Shown one piece after another: positions 49,839 to 59,866 of a DNA stretch of 64,000 nt. Position 1 is the stretch's first letter; each line of letters starts with the position of its first letter. Source of the DNA: Rhodoferax sp. OV413 (GTDB lineage: Bacteria; Pseudomonadota; Gammaproteobacteria; Burkholderiales; Burkholderiaceae_C); NCBI GenBank assembly GCA_945861785.1, contig CAMAWD010000018.1, forward strand, positions 1-64,000, in the 5' to 3' direction. The notes beneath the pieces are model-generated. The model did no database searches. It had not been told where the DNA came from and worked only from the letters and a program-made list of their open reading frames with translations. A program made the position numbers and the translations under genes.

Positions 49839-52800
49839 TCCGACACTTGCTGGTCGCCAACCGCGGCGAGATCGCGCTGCGCATCCTGCGCACAGCGGCA
49901 GACATGGGCGTGCGCACGCTGGCCGTGGCCAGCGCGGACGACTCCGATTCGCTGCACTTGCGCCACGCGCACCAGACCCATGCCCTGGCGGGGCATGGAC
50001 CGGCCGCCTACCTGGATGGCGAGCAACTGGTTCAGGCCGCACGCCAGGCTGGTTGCGATGCGGTGCATCCCGGTTATGGTTTTCTGAGCGAGAACGCCGA
50101 CTTCGCGCGGGCCTGCGCAGCAGCCGGCCTGTGCTTCGTCGGTCCCGCGCCCGAGCAGCTTGCGGTCCTGGGCGACAAGGCCCAGGCCCGCGCGCTGGCG
50201 CAGCGCTGCGGCGTCCCGGTGCTGCGCGGCACGCCGGGGGCCATCACGCGCGACGAGGCGCGCTCCTTCATGGCCGCGCTGGGCCAGCCGGTCATGCTCA
50301 AGGCGCTGGCCGGCGGGGGAGGGCGTGGCATCCGGCTGGTGCGCGAGACGGGGGCGCTGGATGAGGCCTATGCGCGCTGCCAGTCCGAGGCGCTGCGCGC
50401 CTTCGGTGATGACAGGGTCTATGCAGAGCAGGCTCTCACCGATGCGCGCCACATCGAGGTGCAGGTGCTCGGCGATGGCCAGGGCGGGGTGATGCATCTG
50501 GGGGAACGCGACTGCACGGTGCAGCGGCGCAACCAGAAGCTGCTGGAGGTCAGTCCCAGCCCGTGCCTGGCCCCGGTGCTTCGCGCCCAGTTGATCGACG
50601 CCGCATTGCGCATGGCGCGTGCGATCGGGTACACCAATGCCGGCACCTTCGAATTCCTGGTCCATGGCGGTGCACAGGCGTTCTATTTCCTGGAGGCCAA
50701 TCCGCGGCTGCAGGTCGAACACACCGTGACAGAAGAACTCTGGGGTGTCGACCTGGTGCAGGCGCAGCTGCGCATCGCCGCCGGAGCGACGCTGGCCGAG
50801 CTGGGTGTACAGGACGCCCGCCCGCGGCGTGGCTTCGCGCTGCAGGCGCGAGTGAACATGGAGCGCCTGCTGGACGACGGAACCCCGGTGATGGACGGCG
50901 GCACACTGTCCGAGTTCGCGCCACCTTGCGGCCCGGGCATCCGCGTCGACACCGGCGGCTATCGCGGCTACACCGTCCCGGTGGCGTTCGATTCCCTGCT
51001 GGCCAAGGTGGTGGTGTACAGCGCAGGGGAATCCTTCGCCGCGGTGCTGGCACGGGCCGGCCGGGCCCTGGCCGAGTTCTCGTTGCAAGGTGTCGCCAGC
51101 AATCTCGCGTTCCTGCGTGCCGTGCTGGAGCATCCGGCGCTCGATTCAGCGACGCTGTCGACGCGTTTCATCGACGAGAACCTGTCACAGTTGCTGGCGC
51201 GCGCGAAGGTTCTCGAGCCCGCCGCAGTCCCGGCGCCGGGGCCGCCGCCGGCCGCCGCGCCGCCGGTGGACGCATCGGTGCTGCCAGAAGGCGCACATGC
51301 CATACGCTGCCCGTTGACCGGTACCGTGGTGCGCATGCTGGTCCGGCAAGGCGAGCCGATCGTGGCCGGGCAACCCCTGGTGATCGTCGAGGCCATGAAG
51401 ATGGAGCATCTGATCCATGCGGATGTCGGCGGGACCGTGCACGCCTTGCTGGTGTCCGATGCTGTGCCGGTGGCTACTGGGCAGACCCTGGCCGTCATCC
51501 ACAGCGGTGGGCAGGTGCCCGGCGTGCTGCTGGAACAAGCTGCGGTGGATCTGGAGGTGGTCCGCCCCGACCTGGCTGAGGTGCTGCAGCGCCAGCAGGA
51601 CGTGCTGGACCCCGGACGGCCGGACGCGGTGGCCCGGCGCCATGCCAAGGGCGCGCGGACCGCGCGCGAGAACGTGCAGGCGCTGTGCGACGCCGGCAGC
51701 TTTGTCGAATACGGCGCTCTCGTGGTGGCCGCCCAGCGCGAACGCCGTTCCATCGAGGAACTGATCCGCAAGACGCCTGGCGACGGCGTCGTGATGGGTT
51801 TTGGCACTGTCAACGGCCGCATCTTCAGCCGCGAGGTGGCGCAGTCGCTGCTGATCGTGTTCGACGAGACCGTGCTGGCTGGCACCATGGGCGAGATGGC
51901 GCGCGACAAGCTGCGCCATGTGCTGGCCGTGGCCTACCAGTCGCGCCGGCCGGTGATCCTGTTTGCTGAAGGCGGAGGTGGCCGGGCTGGCGATACCGGC
52001 GGCAAGGTTGGCGTGACCGGCTGGACCATGGACGTAGCCTGCTACTACCAGTTCGGACGCATGAGCGGCCTGGTGCCGCTGGTGGGCGTGACCAGCGGCC
52101 GCTGCTTCGCGGCCAATGCCGGCCTGCTGGCCTGTTGCGACGTCATCATCGCGACGCGCGCCGCGAACATCGGGGTCGGCGGCCCCTCCATGATCGAGGG
52201 GGGGCGGCTGGGCCAATTCACGCCCGAGCAGATCGGGCCGATGGAGGTGCAGGCCGCCAATGGCGTGGTCGACCTGCTGGCCGACGACGAGGTCCATGCC
52301 GCCGAACTGGCACGCCAGTACCTGGCCTATTTTCAGGGGTCGCTGCCCACCTGGGAGGCGCCGGACCAGCGTGCGGCACGTTTTGTCGTGCCGGAAAACC
52401 GCCTGCGCGCGTACGACGTACGCCAGGCGATCCAGGTGCTGGCCGATCGGGGCTCCGTGCTCGAGCTGCGGGGTGGCTTTGGTCTCGGCATGATCACCGC
52501 CCTGGCGCGTGTCGAGGGACGCGCTTTGGGCATCATCGCCAACAATCCGTTGCACCTGGGCGGAGCTATCGACAGCGCCGGCGCCGACAAGGCCTCGCGT
52601 TTCATGCGACTTTGCGAAGCCTTCGGGCTGCCCATCCTGATGCTCTGCGACACCCCCGGCGTGATGGTCGGCCCGGAGGCGGAGAAGGAGGCCACGGTGC
52701 GCAAGATGGGCCGCATGTTCGTGACCGGGGCCAACCTCACCGTGCCCTTCTTCACGATCGTGCTGCGCAAGGCCTACGGCATCGGGGCCGAGTTGATGGC

Positions 52801-53125
52801 GGGCGGCTGGTTCAAGGCACCCCGATTTGTCGTCAGCTGGCCCACCGGGGAGTTTGGCGGCATGAACATCGAAGGCAACGTCAAGCTGGCCCACGGCGCG
52901 CAGCTTGACGCGATTGCCGACCCCGTCGAGCGCAAGGCGCGGTTCGACGCGCTGGTGGCCGAGATGTACGCCACTGGCCGCGCCCTGGCAGTGGCAACAC
53001 ACAACGAAATCGACGATGTCATCGACCCCGCCAACTCGCGGGCATGGATCAGCTCGGCGCTGGTTTCCCACCGTGACCGTGCGCCGATGAGCGACAAGTC
53101 CGTGCCCTACGTGGACCCGTGGTGA
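49835..53125 (+). CDS. Single-chain biotin-dependent acyl-CoA carboxylase (BC-BCCP-CT)
   Basis: This 1096-residue enzyme unites three activities. Residues about 1-450 are biotin carboxylase (ANRGEIALRI; glycine-rich KALAGGGGRGIR; EANPRLQVEHTVTEE). Residues about 485-560 are the biotin carrier, with biotinyl Lys522 in EAMKMEH. Residues about 590-1096 are a carboxyltransferase with both N and C halves (LFAEGGGGRAGDTGG; GGAIDSAGADKASRFM). The layout matches long-chain acyl-CoA carboxylases of the mycobacterial single-chain type rather than two-subunit propionyl- or geranyl-CoA carboxylases. The acyl substrate is unknown. It overlaps the esterase stop. Confidence 0.93.
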   Translation: MIRHLLVANRGEIALRILRTAADMGVRTLAVASADDSDSLHLRHAHQTHALAGHGPAAYLDGEQLVQAARQAGCDAVHPGYGFLSENADFARACAAAGLCFVGPAPEQLAVLGDKAQARALAQRCGVPVLRGTPGAITRDEARSFMAALGQPVMLKALAGGGGRGIRLVRETGALDEAYARCQSEALRAFGDDRVYAEQALTDARHIEVQVLGDGQGGVMHLGERDCTVQRRNQKLLEVSPSPCLAPVLRAQLIDAALRMARAIGYTNAGTFEFLVHGGAQAFYFLEANPRLQVEHTVTEELWGVDLVQAQLRIAAGATLAELGVQDARPRRGFALQARVNMERLLDDGTPVMDGGTLSEFAPPCGPGIRVDTGGYRGYTVPVAFDSLLAKVVVYSAGESFAAVLARAGRALAEFSLQGVASNLAFLRAVLEHPALDSATLSTRFIDENLSQLLARAKVLEPAAVPAPGPPPAAAPPVDASVLPEGAHAIRCPLTGTVVRMLVRQGEPIVAGQPLVIVEAMKMEHLIHADVGGTVHALLVSDAVPVATGQTLAVIHSGGQVPGVLLEQAAVDLEVVRPDLAEVLQRQQDVLDPGRPDAVARRHAKGARTARENVQALCDAGSFVEYGALVVAAQRERRSIEELIRKTPGDGVVMGFGTVNGRIFSREVAQSLLIVFDETVLAGTMGEMARDKLRHVLAVAYQSRRPVILFAEGGGGRAGDTGGKVGVTGWTMDVACYYQFGRMSGLVPLVGVTSGRCFAANAGLLACCDVIIATRAANIGVGGPSMIEGGRLGQFTPEQIGPMEVQAANGVVDLLADDEVHAAELARQYLAYFQGSLPTWEAPDQRAARFVVPENRLRAYDVRQAIQVLADRGSVLELRGGFGLGMITALARVEGRALGIIANNPLHLGGAIDSAGADKASRFMRLCEAFGLPILMLCDTPGVMVGPEAEKEATVRKMGRMFVTGANLTVPFFTIVLRKAYGIGAELMAGGWFKAPRFVVSWPTGEFGGMNIEGNVKLAHGAQLDAIADPVERKARFDALVAEMYATGRALAVATHNEIDDVIDPANSRAWISSALVSHRDRAPMSDKSVPYVDPW

Positions 53126-53312
53126 ACGGCATCCTGTCCACGCCCGGGCAAGGCCCGGCCGGCGGCCGGCTCGCCACCGTGCAAAAGGCGCTGCCCCTGT
53201 TCAGCGACGGAGGCGCCATCGTACTGAATGCCTCGATGGCTGGCGTCCCAGTGCCTCGAGTTTTATCTCCGGAATCGAATTGTTCGTCGATGGCGGAGTG
53301 ACCCAAATTTGA
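53122..53312 (+). pseudogene. Remnant of a short-chain dehydrogenase
   Basis: Starting at the GTG that overlaps the carboxylase stop, the frame reaches Thr-Val-Gln-Lys-Ala-Leu-Pro-Leu-Phe-Ser-Asp-Gly-Gly-Ala-Ile-Val-Leu-Asn-Ala-Ser, the helix and strand leading to the catalytic serine of an SDR. After a break near 53255 a different frame gives Ile-Ser-Gly-Ile-Glu-Leu-Phe-Val-Asp-Gly-Gly-Val-Thr-Gln-Ile and TGA 53310-53312, the usual SDR C-terminus. The N-terminal half and the Tyr-Lys region are gone. Confidence 0.65.
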
Positions 53313-53403
53313 GCCGGGGCCTTGCAGCCTTTGGCCAACCTGATTGAATTGCAACCCGAAGCGTCCAACCGTCCAACCGCACGAGAGCAAGAAAGGAATC
53401 ACC

Positions 53404-54999
53404 GTGAACATCTCCGAATACCTCAGCACAGCCGCCTGGAAGGAACTCGCCGTCGAGCCGGTGCTGGGCCGTCCCACGCAGGTCTGGCGCGAGCGTCCGC
53501 GCCACATCCTGGATCTGCTCGACCTGGCGGTGGCCAAGCCCGACCAGGATCTGCTGGTTCAGGGCGACCGGCGCATGAGTTTCGCCACCTTCCGCAAAGC
53601 GCTGGAGGCTGGCGCGGTGGCGATGGCCGGGCTCGGTGTGGCACCCGGCGCGCGGGTGCTGATCGTGATGTACAACTCCGCCGAGTTCCTGTTGGCGCAG
53701 TGGACCGCCTGGCGTGTCGGCGCCGTGCCGGTGCTGGGCAACCGCTGGTGGAGCCAGGCCGAGCTGTCCGAGGTGATCGGCCGCGTCCAGCCGGCACTGC
53801 TGATCACCGACATGGCGCTGCCGCCCGAACATGCCGCGCTGCGCTGCATCACCCCGTCGGCGATTGCGCACTGGTGGGGTCTGCCTGAGCCTGCCATCCC
53901 CTCGCCTGACCCGCGAGGCGCCATTCCCGAGGATGGCGTCGCCCTGGTGGTTTTCACCGCTGGCAGCACCGGCGTGCCCAAGGGCGTGCAGCTGTCGCAC
54001 CGTAACCTGGTCTGGACGCAGCAGACCGTACACATCATGCGTGGCGGCCGCCCGCCAGCGCCGGCGACGGCAGCGGAGCAGAAGGTGGCCCTGATGACCA
54101 CACCGATGTTTCACAACGGTGCGGTCGTGGCCGGATTGACGGCCCTGCTCGATGGAAACCGGATGGTCATGCTCAAGGGCCGCTTCAACCCCGAGGAGGT
54201 GCTCGAGGTGATCCAGCGCGAACGGGTAGCCTCGTGGTCGGCGGTGCCCACCATGATCACGCGCGTTCTGCGCCACCCGAAGGCGGCATCCTACGAGCTG
54301 TCCAGCCTGGTGGCGCCTGCCACCGGCGGCGCGATGGTCCCAGCACAGTTGCTGACCGAGCTGCAGGCGGGCATGCCGAATGCCGCCAAGGGGTTTTCAG
54401 TCGGGTACGGCATGACCGAGGCATCCTTCCTGTCCATGGCGCTGGGCGCGCACCTCCTGGCGCGTCCGGGTACGGTGGGCAAAACCATCCCGGCGGTGGA
54501 GATGCGCATCGACAAGCCGGATGCGAGCGGTGACGGCGAGATCGTCGCGCGTTCGGGCGCCGTCATGGTCGGCTACTTCGGGACCGAGGAGCAGCCCATC
54601 GACGCTGAGGGCTGGTACCACACCGGCGACCTGGGGCGGGTTGATGCGGACGGTTTTTTCTACATCACCGGGCGCATCAAGGACGTGATCATCCGTGGTG
54701 GCGAGAACATCTCCTGCCCGCATGTCGAGGCAGCGCTGCTGGCGCATCCAGACGTGCTGGAGGCAGCGGTGGTTCCCTGCCCCGACGAGGAGTTCGGCGA
54801 GACGGTGGCGGCGGTGGTGTACTGCCGGCCGGGCGCGGTTCCGTCGGTCGACAGCCTGCGCGCGTTTGCCAGGGACCGTCTGGCCTACTTCCAGGTGCCG
54901 GCCCACTGGTTCTTCAAGGACGAACCCCTGCCGGTCCTGCCCACCGGCAAGATCGACAAACGCAGCCTGCAACGGGAGGTCGCCAGTGGCGCCAGTTGA
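53404..54999 (+). CDS. AMP-forming acyl-CoA ligase
   Basis: This 531-residue ligase has the P-loop VFTAGSTGVPKG (Ala in place of the first Ser), Tyr-Gly-Met-Thr-Glu, the hinge GRIKDVIIRGGENISCPHVE and the C-terminal LPTGKIDK lysine motif. GTG 53404 is preceded by AAAGGAAT; upstream in-frame ATG 53344 lacks a ribosome site. It lies in the importer-carboxylase operon and would activate the imported acid. Its stop lies 14 bases inside the next gene. Confidence 0.9.
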   Translation: MNISEYLSTAAWKELAVEPVLGRPTQVWRERPRHILDLLDLAVAKPDQDLLVQGDRRMSFATFRKALEAGAVAMAGLGVAPGARVLIVMYNSAEFLLAQWTAWRVGAVPVLGNRWWSQAELSEVIGRVQPALLITDMALPPEHAALRCITPSAIAHWWGLPEPAIPSPDPRGAIPEDGVALVVFTAGSTGVPKGVQLSHRNLVWTQQTVHIMRGGRPPAPATAAEQKVALMTTPMFHNGAVVAGLTALLDGNRMVMLKGRFNPEEVLEVIQRERVASWSAVPTMITRVLRHPKAASYELSSLVAPATGGAMVPAQLLTELQAGMPNAAKGFSVGYGMTEASFLSMALGAHLLARPGTVGKTIPAVEMRIDKPDASGDGEIVARSGAVMVGYFGTEEQPIDAEGWYHTGDLGRVDADGFFYITGRIKDVIIRGGENISCPHVEAALLAHPDVLEAAVVPCPDEEFGETVAAVVYCRPGAVPSVDSLRAFARDRLAYFQVPAHWFFKDEPLPVLPTGKIDKRSLQREVASGAS

Positions 55000-55957
55000 A
55001 GCGCCACGACTTGCCGGTCGGGTGGCGCTGGTCACCGGAGCCGGGGCCGGGCTCGGGCGCGCTTATGCGCTGGCGCTGGCCCGCCATGGCGCCCGGGTGG
55101 TCGTCAACGACTACGGGCCAGCCGTGGATGGCAGCGGGTCCAACCCGAACGCGGCCGAGCTGGTCGTCGACGAGATCCGGCGCCAGGGCGGGCAGGCAGT
55201 GGCCAATGCCGGCGACGTCGGCGCCTGGGCCGACGCCGAAGCGATGGTGGCGCAGGCCATCACGCACTTTGGCGCGCTCGACATCCTGGTCAACAATGCG
55301 GGCATCCTGCGTCCCCGGACCCTGGTGGGTATGAGCGAGCGCGATGCCGCCGACGTGCTTCGGGTGCACCTGTTTGGCACCATGGCAAGCACCCATTTCG
55401 CGGCGATGCACTGGCGCGACCGGGCCAAGGCCGGCGGCCCAACCGGAGCGCGCCTGATCAACACCACCTCGGCCTCGGGGCTGTTCTCGGCCGGCCAGGC
55501 CAATTACGATGCAGCCAAGGCGGGTATCGCCGCCATGACCGGGGTGGCAGCCAACGAATTGGCGCGTTATGGCGTGACCGCCAACGCCGTTGCGCCGATG
55601 GCCTTGTCGCGCATGAGCACCGGCATCCTGCCGGCGCGCTTCACGCCGGACCATGCCGCCGAGTTGGTTTGCTGGTTGGCCAGCAAGGCGTCGGACGGGG
55701 TGAATGGCCGGGTGTTCAGTGTGGGCGGGGGCCACATCGGGGTGGTCGACCGTTGGCACACCGGACCAAGCCTGAACCGTGAAGGCCTGTGGCACCTGCG
55801 TGACCTCGACAACGTCCTCCCGGGACTTGTCGCGCGCGCCGCACCGCATCCCGACCTGATGGGGTATTACCCCGAAGAACCCCGCCCGCCCGATCTGCCG
55901 CAGTTGCAGCTACCGCGCGGCGATTTACCGACCCCCAATACCGGAACCACGTCATGA
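54986..55957 (+). CDS. Short-chain dehydrogenase, multifunctional-protein-2 type
   Basis: This 323-residue SDR resembles the one at 36485: TGAGAGLGRAYAL cofactor site, NNAGILRPRTL, Ser in NTTSASG and catalytic NYDAAKAG. The extra C-terminal residues are proline-rich. GTG 54986 is selected because GGGAGG lies six bases upstream; it overlaps the ligase end by 14 bases. It should oxidise 3-hydroxyacyl-CoA. Its stop overlaps the next ATG (ATGA). Confidence 0.9.
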   Translation: MAPVEAPRLAGRVALVTGAGAGLGRAYALALARHGARVVVNDYGPAVDGSGSNPNAAELVVDEIRRQGGQAVANAGDVGAWADAEAMVAQAITHFGALDILVNNAGILRPRTLVGMSERDAADVLRVHLFGTMASTHFAAMHWRDRAKAGGPTGARLINTTSASGLFSAGQANYDAAKAGIAAMTGVAANELARYGVTANAVAPMALSRMSTGILPARFTPDHAAELVCWLASKASDGVNGRVFSVGGGHIGVVDRWHTGPSLNREGLWHLRDLDNVLPGLVARAAPHPDLMGYYPEEPRPPDLPQLQLPRGDLPTPNTGTTS

Positions 55958-56745
55958 GCCCATGGACCGCTTTGCAACTGACAATCACCGGGCGCGTCGC
56001 GGAAGTCCGCCTCAGCCGTCCCGAGGTGATGAACCGGGTCGACATGCTGCTGCACCGCGAGCTGACCGACGTGCTGCACTTGTTGGCGGCGGACGAGCAG
56101 GTGCTGGCCGTCGTGCTGTGCTCGACCGGGCGGGTGTTTTCCGCCGGCGGCGACACCAGTGTCATGCTTGAAGCGGCGGCGAGCATAACGCACCGCCTGA
56201 CCCTGCTCGACGAGGGCCGCCAGTTGTTCCGCGCCTTCGCTGATTTCCCCAAACCGCTGGTGGTGGCCCTGGCGGGTAATGCCTATGGCCTGGGATCTTC
56301 CCTGATCCTGACTGCCGATGCCATCGTTTCCAGTCCTGCGGTCGAATTTTCGGACCCGCATGTGCAGATGGGGCTGGTGGCGGGGGACGGCGGGACCGTC
56401 GCCTGGCCCAGTGCCATGGGCATGGTGCGGGCCAAGCGGCACCTGCTCACCGGCGATCCGATGACGGCTGCGGAGGCCTACCGCATGGGCATCGTGACCG
56501 ACCTCGTCGACCAGCCCGAGCAGGTGCTGGCCGCAGCGCATGCCGTGGCACAGAAAATGGCGAGCCTGCCGCCGCTGGCAGTCCAGCTGACCAAGCGCGC
56601 GCTGAACAAGGTCATGATGGCGCGCGTGGACGAGGCGCTGGACCTGTCCATGTACCTGGAGGGTGTGACCTTCGGCTCAGAAGATCTGCTGGAGGCGGTG
56701 GCGGCCTTCAAGGAAAAACGCAAGGGTGTCTGGAAGGGGCGATGA
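55954..56745 (+). CDS. Enoyl-CoA hydratase/isomerase family
   Basis: This 263-residue crotonase has FSAGGDTSVM and the GNAYGLGSSLILTADA segments as oxyanion elements, and SDPHVQMGLVAGDGGTVAWP around the catalytic site. It closes the long plus-strand operon and is coupled to the SDR by an ATGA overlap. It converges on the ligase gene with 30 bases between stops. Confidence 0.9.
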   Translation: MSPWTALQLTITGRVAEVRLSRPEVMNRVDMLLHRELTDVLHLLAADEQVLAVVLCSTGRVFSAGGDTSVMLEAAASITHRLTLLDEGRQLFRAFADFPKPLVVALAGNAYGLGSSLILTADAIVSSPAVEFSDPHVQMGLVAGDGGTVAWPSAMGMVRAKRHLLTGDPMTAAEAYRMGIVTDLVDQPEQVLAAAHAVAQKMASLPPLAVQLTKRALNKVMMARVDEALDLSMYLEGVTFGSEDLLEAVAAFKEKRKGVWKGR

Positions 56746-56775
56746 GCCCGCACCAGCAGTCCGCAGCGCCAACCG

Positions 56776-58347
56776 TCAGTCGGTTTTCCCGGATTGGGGC
56801 GTTGCAGGCGCCGGAGCATATTGCGCGCGCAGCACGCGCTTGAGCAGCTTGCCATTTTCGTTGCGTGGCAAGGCGTCGACAAAGTCCACGCTGCGCGGGC
56901 ACTTGATGCGTGACAGGCGCGCGGTGCACCAGGACAGCAGTTCTTCGGCCAGGGCGGGGCTTGCGGGCATTCCCGGCTTGAGCTGCACCACGGCCTTCAC
57001 CTCCTGGCCAAAATCGGGGTTCGGCACACCAATCACCGCCAGATCTTCCACGGCCGGGTGCGTGGCCAGGACATTTTCGGACTCCTGCGGGTAGATGTTC
57101 ACGCCGCCCGAGATGATCAGGTCGGTGCGCCGGTCGCTTATGTAGAGGAACCCGTCGGGATCCACGTGGCCCAGGTCGCCGTACGTGCCCCAGCCACGTG
57201 TATTGAACACCGACTCGGTCTTGCCGGCATCGTTGTGGTACTTGAAGCCGACGCCGCCTGCGAAATAGATCAGGCCGATCTCGCCGGTCGCCAACTCGGT
57301 GTTGTGGTCCTCGTCGGACAGGATGTGCATCTCGCCGCAGATCGGCCTGCCAACCGAGCCACGATGCGCCAGCCACTGCGGGGTGTCGATCGCGGTGACA
57401 CCCAGGTTCTCGGAGCCGCCGTAGTATTCCACGATGATCGGTCCCCACCAGTCGATCATGGCCTGTTTGACCGGGATCGGGCAGGGCGCTGCGGCATGCA
57501 GGGCCATGCGCTGGCTTGACAGGTCGTAGCGCTGGCGCACTTGGGCGGGCAGCGCCAGCATGCGCGAGAACATGGTTGGCACCCAGTGTCCGTGGGTGGT
57601 GCGAAAACGCGCGATCGTGGCCAGCGTGGCCTCGGCTTCGAATTTCGGAAGGATCACGCAGGACCCGCCACATTCGATGACGCGCAGGTTGAAGCGCCCG
57701 GTGGCATGGTACAGGGGCGAGGGGCTGAGGAAGACAGCCTGATCGTCGAGCGCGAACATGATGCGCAGCTTCTGCTCCAGTTCCGGCAATTCGTGGCGAC
57801 GCGCACAGGGCAGCAGCGGGCGTCGGATGCCCTTGGGAAAGCCCGTGGTGCCCGAGGAGTACATGAACTCGCGGCCGATGGCGCGTTCGGGCAGCCGGCC
57901 GTCATCCGGGAACGGCGCCACGCTTTCTTCCAGCGGTTGGAAGCCGCGCGCCACGCCGTCGACCATGGCGCGCAAGGGCACCTCGCCGGGCCCCAGCAGT
58001 TGAACGGCGGCCGCAGCCAGTTCCGCCATGGCGTGGCTGGAGACCAGCATGCCGGCGCCACAGTCGCGCAGGATGTAGGCCACTTCGGCGGCGCTCAGCA
58101 GTGTGCTGATAGGCACGTAGTACAGGCCGGCGCGCCGTGCGCCCCACCACAACTCGAAGGTGCTCAGTTGGTTTTCCAGCAGCAGGGCGACGGTGGCACC
58201 CTCGGCCAGGCCCAGCGACATGAACCACCGGGCGGTCTGGTTGGCGCGCGCGTCGAGTTGCGCGTAGGTCAGCGCTGCGCCGGTGTCGGCCATCTGGAAG
58301 GCGAGCTTGTCGGGCTGGCGCCGCGCCCATTCGTGCAGACGGGTCAT
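56776..58347 (-). CDS. AMP-forming acyl-CoA ligase
   Basis: This 523-residue ligase has the P-loop MYSSGTTGFPKG, the AAPCPIPVKQAMIDWWGP segment shared with the ligase at 34862, the hinge TDLIISGGVNIYPQE and the C-terminal LPRNENGKLLKR motif. ATG 58347 has AGGAAACAGC upstream, and its first bases overlap the stop of the shortened dehydrogenase gene (ATGA). It is the last gene of the minus-strand operon that begins at 61782. Confidence 0.9.
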   Translation of the reverse strand: MTRLHEWARRQPDKLAFQMADTGAALTYAQLDARANQTARWFMSLGLAEGATVALLLENQLSTFELWWGARRAGLYYVPISTLLSAAEVAYILRDCGAGMLVSSHAMAELAAAAVQLLGPGEVPLRAMVDGVARGFQPLEESVAPFPDDGRLPERAIGREFMYSSGTTGFPKGIRRPLLPCARRHELPELEQKLRIMFALDDQAVFLSPSPLYHATGRFNLRVIECGGSCVILPKFEAEATLATIARFRTTHGHWVPTMFSRMLALPAQVRQRYDLSSQRMALHAAAPCPIPVKQAMIDWWGPIIVEYYGGSENLGVTAIDTPQWLAHRGSVGRPICGEMHILSDEDHNTELATGEIGLIYFAGGVGFKYHNDAGKTESVFNTRGWGTYGDLGHVDPDGFLYISDRRTDLIISGGVNIYPQESENVLATHPAVEDLAVIGVPNPDFGQEVKAVVQLKPGMPASPALAEELLSWCTARLSRIKCPRSVDFVDALPRNENGKLLKRVLRAQYAPAPATPQSGKTD

Positions 58348-58967
58348 GCTGTTTCCTGTTCGGTTGGTGGGCGCTTCAGCAGGGCTTGATGCGGCTGCCA
58401 AGGCGTTTGCAGTGGCTGTGGTTCATGGTCGTGGCCGAACCACCGGCGCTTTGCCGCATGGGCCACGGTCCATTCCAGCACCGCCTCGACCGTCGCCGCG
58501 GACCGCACCGCCTGCGTCAGGCGTTCCTGCACGAGGTTGCCGATCACCTCGCCGCGGACCAGGCGCGGCAGCCATGCGCGCTTCTGCGGCGGCGTGCCAA
58601 ACGCCAGGAGGTAGGGCATCACGATCTCGCACTGCAGGCTGAAGGCCGGCCCGGTCATTCCGGCGCGGGCCATTTCTTCCACGAGCACGAGGTTGTACAG
58701 GTTGTCAGTGCCGGTCCCACCATATTCTTGGGGAATGGCGCAACCCAGCAGGCCGGCCTCGCCGGCCTTGCGCCACAGCGCACGTGGCACGATGCCGTCG
58801 CGCTCCCACTGCGCATGGAAGGGCTGGATTTCGCGGACGATGAACCGCCGCACGGTTTCCCGAAACGCGTCGTGGTCGGCGCTGAAGATCGCCCGGCGGC
58901 GAACTGTATTGGCGTCCGTGCTGCGCACTGCGGCGCCATTCGCCTTGGGATCTGGCCGGCGGTTCAT
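58344..58967 (-). pseudogene. Acyl-CoA dehydrogenase with in-frame internal and C-terminal deletions
   Basis: The 207-codon frame closely matches the intact paralog at 59863-61029 through the N-terminal domain up to Arg-Gly-Glu-Val-Ile-Gly. It then continues directly with Asn-Leu-Val-Gln-Glu-Arg-Leu-Thr-Gln, which in the paralog lies about 125 residues further on. The central FAD/substrate beta-domain is therefore deleted in frame. After Arg-Arg-Trp-Phe-Gly most of the last domain is missing too. Both ends still overlap their neighbours as ATGA, so operon coupling is preserved although the enzyme cannot be active. Confidence 0.8.
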
Positions 58968-59866
58968 GTGCGCCTGGGAATCTGATCCCGGATTGGCACG
59001 AATTCCGGCATGCGCAATCCACGGCGCAGGTGCTCCGCACCGTCGAGCACGAAATTGTGGCCGGTCAGGTAGGCGGCGTACGGCGAGCACAGGTAGGTGG
59101 CGGCCCAACCCAGTTCGTGCACCCGGCCCACCCGCAGCGCGGGAATGCGTTTCCATTCCGCCTCATAGCCCTCGGGTCGCTGGCTGCGCATGTCCTGGGT
59201 GTGGTCTTCGTGCGGAAACAGCCCTGGTGTCAGGGCGTTGACCCGGATGCCGTCGGGCGCCCACTCCACGGCCAGCGTCTCGGTGAGGCTTGCCACGCCG
59301 GCCTTGGCCGCAGCGCTGTGTGCGTGGCCGGGCGCTCCCCCGTGCATGTAGGCCACCAGGATGTTCAGGATGGCGCCGGGGCGCCCGGCGGCCACGCAGC
59401 GGCGCGCGAACTCCTGGCTGCAGAAGAAGTCCCCGTTGAGGACGATGTCGACCACGGCGCGCCAGCCGTTGGGGCTGAGGTTTTCCGCCGCCACGGGAAA
59501 GTTGCCCGCAGCGTTGTTCACCAACACGTCGACCGTTCCGAAATGCTGCTCAGCGGCATCGAAGGCGGCGGCGATTTGCTCCGTGCTGCGAATATCGACG
59601 CCGACGGCGATCGCCTGTCCGCCCACGGCGTTCACGGCCGCTAGACCTGCCGCATGGTGGGCCGGGTCCCGGCTTGCGATCACGATGCTGGCGCCCAGGC
59701 GCGCAAATTCGACCGCCATGGCCTTGCCCAGCCCGGTGCCCCCTCCGGTGATCAGAACCACCTTGCCCTGGTAGGTGCCTGGCGGCAGCATCGCCTGGCC
59801 CAGGACCGGCGGTTCGGGCAGGCCCGGGATGCGTCCGGCGTCGCCAATCCCATGGTCTGCGCTCAT
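58964..59866 (-). CDS. SDR-family enoyl/dienoyl-CoA reductase-like protein
   Basis: This 300-residue SDR has the cofactor motif TGGGTGLGKAM and NNAAGNF. Like 2,4-dienoyl-CoA reductases it lacks the catalytic Tyr: the aligned stretch reads Ala-His-Ser-Ala-Ala-Ala-Lys-Ala-Gly, with Lys kept. It probably reduces a dienoyl- or enoyl-CoA with NADPH. It overlaps its upstream and downstream neighbours by ATGA, so the three genes are translated together. Confidence 0.9.
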   Translation of the reverse strand: MSADHGIGDAGRIPGLPEPPVLGQAMLPPGTYQGKVVLITGGGTGLGKAMAVEFARLGASIVIASRDPAHHAAGLAAVNAVGGQAIAVGVDIRSTEQIAAAFDAAEQHFGTVDVLVNNAAGNFPVAAENLSPNGWRAVVDIVLNGDFFCSQEFARRCVAAGRPGAILNILVAYMHGGAPGHAHSAAAKAGVASLTETLAVEWAPDGIRVNALTPGLFPHEDHTQDMRSQRPEGYEAEWKRIPALRVGRVHELGWAATYLCSPYAAYLTGHNFVLDGAEHLRRGLRMPEFVPIRDQIPRRT

